Source: Fusobacteriaceae bacterium UBA2433 (GTDB taxonomy: Bacteria; Fusobacteriota; Fusobacteriia; Fusobacteriales; Fusobacteriaceae). Taken from it: a DNA stretch of 8,498 nt. Positions 1 to 4,120 of this stretch are shown here, piece after piece (positions within the stretch are counted from its first letter, which is position 1; every line of letters starts with the position of its first letter). Both the position numbers and the translations under genes were made by a program. The stretch lies in NCBI GenBank assembly GCA_002342785.1, contig DDQV01000098.1:1-8498 (forward strand). The letters are read 5' to 3'. The notes under the pieces were generated by a model. That model searched no databases. It worked only from the letters and a program-made list of their open reading frames with translations, and was not told the DNA's origin.

Positions 1-77
1 TGACAAAAATGTTTTATAGAATATCAATTCCCCCTAAATTTATTAAATTCTCTTTTATTTGCCCTCTAAGGCCCCTC
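1..77. other. Left-edge non-coding sequence
   Basis: No coding frame, RNA gene or clear promoter is seen here. The only structure is a short direct repeat, CCCTCTAA (62-69) and CCCTCTAA (73-80), just before repeat copy A. The gene to the left of the window is not represented in any frame I can recognise. Confidence 0.4.
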
Positions 78-330
78 TAAAATCTTTCCCTTGTATTTAT
101 ATGTTGTGGAGAAATCTACCCCCTAGAATAAAGCCTTCTAACCATTGGTTTTATTAGGATTGAGAGGCAAAAAATCAAAAAGGCTCTAAAGTAGCCTTAG
201 TGGTATCAGAAATAGCCTTAAGAGGTTACTCAGTGACCTTATTTTATGCCAAAATTACAGTAATTTAAAATAATACCATTATTTCAAGGAAGATTTCCCT
301 TCGTGTTAATTCGTGGAATTCGTGACTAAG
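78..330. repeat. Intergenic repeat unit, copy A
   Basis: This is the first of two diverged copies of a non-coding unit, the other being 351-544. Blocks that match in order are: TAAAATCTTTCCCTTGT.. (78-100) against 351-371; a block reading TTCTAAC..., GGATTGAGAG and then CAAAAAGGCTC (about 136-186) against 383-431; a palindrome AATTACAGTAATT (253-265) against 477-489; and a GGAAGATTTCC plus TTCGTG-rich tail ending ACTAAG (288-330) against 511-544. This copy carries three TTCGTG words (300-305, 310-315, 319-324). No open frame with a ribosome binding site is visible. The order of conserved blocks shows it directly; the unit boundaries are approximate. Function unknown: it may be a decayed mobile or structured non-coding element, or simply an amplified terminator region. 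Confidence 0.65.
165..198 (-). terminator. Terminator-like hairpin in repeat copy A
   Basis: Read on the minus strand, AAGGCT (198-193), a 7-nt loop and AGCCTT (185-180) form a stem followed by the T-rich run TTTGATTTTTTG. This is the shape of an intrinsic terminator. A further AGCCTT at 214-219 (plus strand) offers the same arm a second partner. It lies about 370 nt beyond the cyclase stop codon, so it may act as a back-up to the stronger hairpin in copy B. Confidence 0.45.
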
Positions 331-350
331 GTTTTATCTTTTTTCTTCGT

Positions 351-544
351 TAAAATCTTCCCCTTATTTATACTATAAGGTCTTCTAACACTTTAATACT
401 GGGATTGAGAGATAGAAAAACAAAAAGGCTCGCTACGAGCCCTAAAAAGAGTGTAACAAGCCTTTTTTTACTATAAAATTACTGTAATTCAGATTAACTT
501 TATTATTTTAGAAAAGATTTTCCTTCGTATAATTCGTGACTAAG
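351..544. repeat. Intergenic repeat unit, copy B
   Basis: This is the second, shorter copy of the unit at 78-330, in the same orientation, with a period of about 273 bp at its left end. It keeps the AAAATCTTCCCC start, the GGGATTGAGAG block, the AAAAAGGCTC hairpin arm, the palindrome AATTACTGTAATT (477-489), the short GAAAAGATTTTC inverted repeat (511-522) and the tail TTCGTATAATTCGTGACTAAG-like block, which has one TTCGTG word fewer than copy A. Divergence between the copies is substantial, with indels between blocks, so the duplication is not recent. Confidence 0.65.
411..441 (-). terminator. Intrinsic terminator downstream of the cyclase gene
   Basis: On the minus strand a perfect 6-bp GC-rich stem, GGCTCG (441-436) and CGAGCC (432-427) around a 3-nt loop, is followed at once by TTTTTGTTTTTC (426-415). 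This is a canonical rho-independent terminator and the first one met after the diguanylate cyclase stop at 567, about 125 nt downstream. On the plus strand, an alternative 9-bp pairing, AAAAAGGCT (422-430) with AGCCTTTTT (459-467), ends in seven T residues and could serve a gene to the left of the window. Confidence 0.65.
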
Positions 545-566
545 ATCTTGTTTTTTATTTTTTTTA

Positions 567-2126
567 CTATATTGAAACCTCTTCTTCATCTTTAAATATA
601 CAAACTTTATTTTTCCCAGATTTTTTTGCATCATACATTGCTGCATCTACATTTTTAATAACATCATCATAGGTATCAGAAGATTTAAATTGATAAACTC
701 CAGAAGATATAGTTATATTTCCTACAGATTGAAAATTAGTTTCTTCAACTAACTTTCGTAACTTTTCTGCCTTATTAAAAGCATCTATTTTAGATGTAGA
801 GGTTAGAATCAAAATAAATTCTTCCCCTCCAAACCTTGCTAAAAAATCTTCAAAACGAACATTTTCCTTTATTATTCTCGCTAATTTTTCAAGTACAACA
901 TCTCCAATATGATGTCCATATGTATCATTTACATTTTTAAAATTATCTATGTCAAACATTATTACACTTAGACTTTCATTACTTCTTTTACTTCTAAGAA
1001 TTTCTCGATTTAAATCTTTATCAAATTTTCTCCTATTATCTATTTTTGTCAAACGATCTGATAAGGATAGATCGATGAGTAACTCCCTATTCTTAGATAT
1101 ATAATATGCTAAAGCCATAATAAATAAAAATATAATAGAAACCATAGATATATCCAATAAATTTTGTTGATACATAAGATTATATCTAATATTAGGTGAT
1201 ATTGAAATAAAATAACCAACAGGGATTTTTTCAATATTATATATTGGTATCATAATTATCTCATAACTCTTATTATCATATTTAACAATAATATTTAGAT
1301 TTTTATATTGATCTAAATGTTCAAGTTTTTTTCTTTCTATTGAATCAAATAATCCTTTTAATCCTGATCTATCTACTAGATTTCTTTCTTCCTTAAGATT
1401 ATTAAAATTATTATCAAATAAAAAATCATCTGAGATGGAACTTACTGAATAATTCTTTAGATAATCTTTAAAGACCTTTGATTCAACAACTTTTTTACTT
1501 AAGATCAGAGTATAATCTTTATTTTTATTTCCCTTTGTTAACATACTTATTACAGTAGACATAGAAACACTTACTTCAGCACTGCCTATATCTTCATCTT
1601 TGTACCTCAAAGGATACACATATCTAAATCCATTAAATATCTTTCCCTCTTCAAATCCCGAAATATATTTTTTATATTTATTTACATAATAAACTGAATA
1701 CCTTGCATCCTTTAATATATCTCCATATTTATTTGGAGCATGCATCCTAAGAAAACTAGTAGTATCAGGAAAATGAAAGTGAAATTGTCTTATATCATAA
1801 TTTTTCATAAGGTTATAATCAACAATAAAATATTCATATAACTCTTTTCGTATATTATCTCTTATTATCTCATCTCCATGGTATGCTTTTTGCATTGAAG
1901 ATAACACATAGTCGTTATTAACAAATTTCTCATAGAAGTAACTCGAAAAATCTGCATAATTATTTAAAGTTGAGCTAAGTTGAAATTCTAATTCATTATA
2001 TTTATCACTATAATATTGATCTTTTTTTTCTTCAAATTTAGAATTAATAATTTCAAGAGATAATATGTATAGAAAGACAACTATTAGACATACAATATAT
2101 TTTCTCTTTCTTATAACATTTTTCAT
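567..2126 (-). CDS. Membrane-bound diguanylate cyclase (dCache sensor + GGDEF)
   Basis: This is a 519-residue signalling protein predicted to make cyclic-di-GMP from two GTP. Basic residues at the N-terminus precede a membrane segment (about 10-28). A large extracytoplasmic region (about 29-322) follows, with the words RQFHFHFP, SFLRMH, GFEEG and FRYVYPL (113-173), typical of double-Cache sensors of the dCache_3 kind. A second membrane segment lies at about 323-344 and a cytoplasmic GGDEF domain at about 355-512. The active-site loop is GGEEF (433-437), the metal-binding FDID is at 391-394, and the RxxD inhibitory site (R424-D427) sits five residues before it. The enzyme therefore looks active and product-inhibited. 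The start is supported by GGGGAGGTG six to seven bases upstream of ATG. It lies 55 bp behind the MOSC gene on the same strand and may be read through from moaA. The ligand cannot be told from the sequence. Confidence 0.93.
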   Translation of the reverse strand: MKNVIRKRKYIVCLIVVFLYILSLEIINSKFEEKKDQYYSDKYNELEFQLSSTLNNYADFSSYFYEKFVNNDYVLSSMQKAYHGDEIIRDNIRKELYEYFIVDYNLMKNYDIRQFHFHFPDTTSFLRMHAPNKYGDILKDARYSVYYVNKYKKYISGFEEGKIFNGFRYVYPLRYKDEDIGSAEVSVSMSTVISMLTKGNKNKDYTLILSKKVVESKVFKDYLKNYSVSSISDDFLFDNNFNNLKEERNLVDRSGLKGLFDSIERKKLEHLDQYKNLNIIVKYDNKSYEIIMIPIYNIEKIPVGYFISISPNIRYNLMYQQNLLDISMVSIIFLFIMALAYYISKNRELLIDLSLSDRLTKIDNRRKFDKDLNREILRSKRSNESLSVIMFDIDNFKNVNDTYGHHIGDVVLEKLARIIKENVRFEDFLARFGGEEFILILTSTSKIDAFNKAEKLRKLVEETNFQSVGNITISSGVYQFKSSDTYDDVIKNVDAAMYDAKKSGKNKVCIFKDEEEVSI

Positions 2127-2130
2127 TTTT

Positions 2131-2139
2131 CACCTCCCC
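2131..2139 (-). promoter_or_regulatory. Ribosome binding site of the cyclase gene
   Basis: GGGGAGGTG on the minus strand is an almost ideal anti-16S match, with GGAGG ending six bases before the ATG at 2126. Such a strong site suggests the cyclase can be translated well even if it is only the third gene of a transcript. The 55-bp gap upstream of it is nearly pure A/T and shows no convincing -35/-10 pair. Confidence 0.7.
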
Positions 2140-2181
2140 TTTCTATAAAAAATAATATCATTATTAATATACATTATCATT

Positions 2182-2592
2182 TTAGATTACCTCTATGAAA
2201 TCATTTTTTTTTATCTGTCCCCCATGAATAACCTTTGCAAAGATCCCTTCATGATACATAGTACTATAATGATCTTCTATTAAAACATCTTTCTTTCCTA
2301 TTTGAGTTATCTCTAAAATAACTTCTTTACCAAATTTTACCTTTGTATTAATTGGAAGATCAAATAGATCTATATCCTCAACTATAATATTTGCCTCAAA
2401 AGTTCCAAGTGTAAGGTCATTTGCCTTAAATTTATCTATGGATCTTTTAGATAAGATACTTACTTGATGTCTTCCCTCAGTAGCATGGATATCATTTATT
2501 ATACCAAAATTTTCCTTTAATTGTATTTTATCATATTCAAGCTTTGCCATTCCCCTTTTTTTCCCAATAAAAAGATTACTAACTCTTCCCAT
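2182..2592 (-). CDS. Stand-alone MOSC-domain protein lacking the conserved cysteine
   Basis: This 136-residue protein consists of one MOSC domain. Family landmarks in order are RHQVSIL (41-47), LGTFEANI (62-69), LEITQIGK (93-100) and EGIFAKVIHGGQI (115-127). MOSC proteins are beta-rich domains linked to molybdenum cofactor sulfuration, or to metal-sulfur or reductive chemistry on Moco enzymes. Small single-domain members often lie beside moa genes. The usual Gly-Lys-x-Cys is here G-K-K-D (99-102), and the cysteine-rich loop normally found before EGIF is short and cysteine-free. The whole protein has no cysteine. A TTG at 2604 would add four residues, but ATG 2592 is preferred because GGAGG ends five bases before it. 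It begins one base after the moaA stop, so co-translation is likely. Domain call firm; exact role unknown. Confidence 0.9.
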   Translation of the reverse strand: MGRVSNLFIGKKRGMAKLEYDKIQLKENFGIINDIHATEGRHQVSILSKRSIDKFKANDLTLGTFEANIIVEDIDLFDLPINTKVKFGKEVILEITQIGKKDVLIEDHYSTMYHEGIFAKVIHGGQIKKNDFIEVI

Positions 2593-2593
2593 C

Positions 2594-3559
2594 TTATCCT
2601 CCAATTTGAAACATATTTTTTTTAATTACAACACCTTCATTTAATTTATGTTCTTTTGGTTTCTCTTTAATAATTTCTAAGATTTTTTCTTCTAACTTGA
2701 TCTTATCATAAGCATATTTTCTTAGATCATATTCCTCATCAGAGTGTAAACATAGTTTTAAACTACCATTTGAAGTCAACCTAACTCTATTACAATTATC
2801 ACAAAAACCACAACTTATTGGATTGATAAGACCTACTCTACCTTTATAACCTGGTATTTGATAATAATCTGCTGGAGAACTTTTATCTTTTTTTATTACA
2901 GGTTTTAAATCTTTTATTTTTTTAAGAACTGTTTCATTAGAAAGATATCTATCTTTTGACCAATTAGAAGTATCTCCAATTGTCATCAGTTCAATAAATC
3001 TAATATCATAATTATTATCCCTTGTTAAGTTTACTAGATCTTCTATCTCATTATCATTAAAGTCTTTTACTAAAACTGTGTTTAATTTAATAGGCTCTAA
3101 TCCAACTTTTTTAGCTTCTTCTATCCCTTCAAAAACATCTTTTAAACTACTTCCACAGGTGATCAAAGAGTATTTTTCTTTATCTAAGGAATCTATAGAT
3201 ATATTTACCCTATCTAATCCTGCTTCTTTTAATTTTGTTGCATATTTTTTTAATAATAAACCATTGGTAGTTAGTGTTATCTCATTAATACCTTCTATAT
3301 CAGAAATTTTTTTTACTAGATCTACAATACCTCTTCTAACTAAAGGCTCTCCACCTGTTAATCTTATTTTTTTTACACCTAATTTTGCAAAAACACTAAC
3401 AATATTTGTTATCTCCTCAAAAGATAATATTTCATCATGTGATTTCAGTTTTATTCCTTCTGGCGGCATACAATATTTACACCTACTATTACATCTATTT
3501 GTAACAGAAATCCTTAAATACTCAATCTTTCTATTAAAATTATCTTTTAATATTTTCAT
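2594..3559 (-). CDS. moaA: GTP 3',8-cyclase MoaA (molybdenum cofactor biosynthesis)
   Basis: This 321-residue radical SAM enzyme catalyses the first step of molybdopterin synthesis, turning GTP into 3',8-cyclo-dihydro-GTP, which MoaC then converts to cyclic pyranopterin monophosphate. The radical-SAM cluster motif is CNSRCKYC (C23, C27, C30), the SAM-binding TGGEP is at 68-72, and the second 4Fe-4S cluster is carried by C253, C256 and C270 in GFCDNCNRVRLTSNG...LCL. The protein ends in the conserved Gly-Gly tail (320-321) needed for catalysis. Length is normal for the family. An in-frame TAA two codons upstream fixes the ATG at 3559. The Shine-Dalgarno AAAAGGAG ends 13 bases before it, which is long. 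It is the first gene of a likely moaA-MOSC(-cyclase) unit. No moaC, moaE, moaD or moeA gene lies in the window. Confidence 0.97.
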   Translation of the reverse strand: MKILKDNFNRKIEYLRISVTNRCNSRCKYCMPPEGIKLKSHDEILSFEEITNIVSVFAKLGVKKIRLTGGEPLVRRGIVDLVKKISDIEGINEITLTTNGLLLKKYATKLKEAGLDRVNISIDSLDKEKYSLITCGSSLKDVFEGIEEAKKVGLEPIKLNTVLVKDFNDNEIEDLVNLTRDNNYDIRFIELMTIGDTSNWSKDRYLSNETVLKKIKDLKPVIKKDKSSPADYYQIPGYKGRVGLINPISCGFCDNCNRVRLTSNGSLKLCLHSDEEYDLRKYAYDKIKLEEKILEIIKEKPKEHKLNEGVVIKKNMFQIGG

Positions 3560-3612
3560 CTCTTACCACATACTCCTTTTTTTTCTATCAATTATATTAT
3601 TTGTTTACCTTA

Positions 3613-3641
3613 ATATTATAATTAAATTTTTAAGAAGTCAA
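3613..3641 (-). promoter_or_regulatory. Probable moaA promoter
   Basis: On the minus strand TTGACT (3641-3636) is followed after 17 bases by TAATAT (3618-3613). A perfect TATAAT (3620-3615) overlaps it with a 15-base spacing. This gives a leader of roughly 45 nt before the moaA ATG. I see no molybdenum-cofactor riboswitch fold in that short A/T-rich leader. Confidence 0.55.
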
Positions 3642-3711
3642 TTTAAAATAGTAAAAAAAATTCTTTTTTATTCTTTGAATAAAATTTTAATTTTTAAAAT
3701 AGCATTATAAT

Positions 3712-3769
3712 AGTATTTTTTAATTACAAAATAAAAATACTTTTAGAATTAAAAAAGTACATTTTGTAA
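3712..3769. promoter_or_regulatory. Overlapping inverted repeats between divergent promoters
   Basis: Two 9-bp perfect inverted repeats interlock between the moaA and small-gene promoters. AGTATTTTT (3712-3720) pairs with AAAAATACT (3733-3741), and TTACAAAAT (3724-3732) pairs with ATTTTGTAA (3761-3769). They lie upstream of both predicted transcription starts, so they would act in DNA, for example as regulator sites. In such A/T-rich sequence chance matches are frequent, so the call is weak. Confidence 0.3.
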
Positions 3770-3778
3770 AATAATAGG

Positions 3779-3807
3779 TTGACTTTGTTAAATAGCAGTG
3801 ATATATT
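3779..3807 (+). promoter_or_regulatory. Promoter of the small 61-codon gene
   Basis: TTGACT (3779-3784), a 17-base spacer and TATATT (3802-3807) make a near-consensus sigma70-type promoter. Transcription would start near 3814, giving a leader of about 30 nt that carries the ribosome binding site AAGGGGTG. Confidence 0.7.
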
Positions 3808-3843
3808 TGAATTAGCTAATACTTAAAACAAGGGGTGAAAAAT

Positions 3844-4029
3844 ATGGAAAAAACTAAAATTTTTATATCTAGAATAGAAGAACTTGATAATAAAAAAATA
3901 GAGATAAATAAATTTTTAGAGGATAAAAAATTTATTTCTTTAACTCAAACTCAGAGTGCAGGAAAAGAGTTCACCATGGTTATTTTAACCTTAATTTACA
4001 AGGAAAAAGATATTATTCCTTTTCTATAA
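3844..4029 (+). CDS. Small protein, possibly Cse60-like (61 residues)
   Basis: This short gene encodes a soluble 61-residue protein of unknown role. The sequence suggests a helix (about 10-28, IEELDNKKIEINKFLED) and two strands (about 31-37 and 43-53, the latter FTMVILTLIYK). That pattern, with a strand ending in LIYK, recalls the small Cse60 family of low-GC bacteria, whose function is unclear. The match is from memory and tentative. A GTG at 3835 would add three residues, but it lies inside the Shine-Dalgarno AGGGGTG, which is spaced six bases from ATG 3844, so the ATG is preferred. It has its own good promoter and a terminator, which supports a real, singly transcribed gene. It diverges from moaA and converges on the large nuclease-helicase gene. 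Confidence 0.72.
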   Translation: MEKTKIFISRIEELDNKKIEINKFLEDKKFISLTQTQSAGKEFTMVILTLIYKEKDIIPFL

Positions 4030-4077
4030 AAAACTATCAATAATGTAGATCATCTACTTAAAAATAGAAAAAATAAT

Positions 4078-4114
4078 AAAAAAAGTAAATATAATATCTA
4101 TATTTACTTTTTTT
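4078..4114. terminator. Bidirectional intrinsic terminator
   Basis: A perfect 16-bp inverted repeat, AAAAAAAGTAAATATA (4078-4093) and its complement (4099-4114) around a 5-nt loop, has seven A on one side and seven T on the other. It lies 48 bp after the small gene stop and 6 bp after the stop of the nuclease-helicase gene (4121), so it can end transcripts from both convergent genes. The stem is almost all A/T, with one G-C pair in each arm. Confidence 0.8.
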
Positions 4115-4120
4115 AGTTAT

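Noticed and set aside
400..412. GGGATTGAGAG, like the 3' end of some CRISPR repeats
   Set aside because: Only two diverged occurrences (about 156 and 402) some 245 bp apart, with no regular repeat-spacer pattern and no cas gene.
1..566. Possible tRNA, riboswitch or T-box in the left region
   Set aside because: No cloverleaf, CCA end, T-box word or known aptamer core could be found on either strand. Only terminator-like hairpins and short repeats are visible.
2593..2604. TTG start at 2604 adding four residues to the MOSC protein
   Set aside because: It would overlap the moaA end and lie on top of the Shine-Dalgarno. The ATG at 2592 has ideal spacing and begins at the usual family N-terminus.
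3078..3710. Long plus-strand open frame of 210 codons opposite the 5' part of moaA
   Set aside because: It is a shadow of moaA. It has no ribosome binding site, runs on into A/T-rich intergenic DNA and encodes a biased Phe/Leu/Ser/Ile-rich peptide, while moaA on the other strand has all its catalytic motifs.
4045..4057. Small palindrome GTAGAT-C-ATCTAC after the small gene
   Set aside because: The arms are separated by a single base, so it cannot form a good RNA hairpin as such, and it sits between a stop codon and a terminator where an operator makes little sense.
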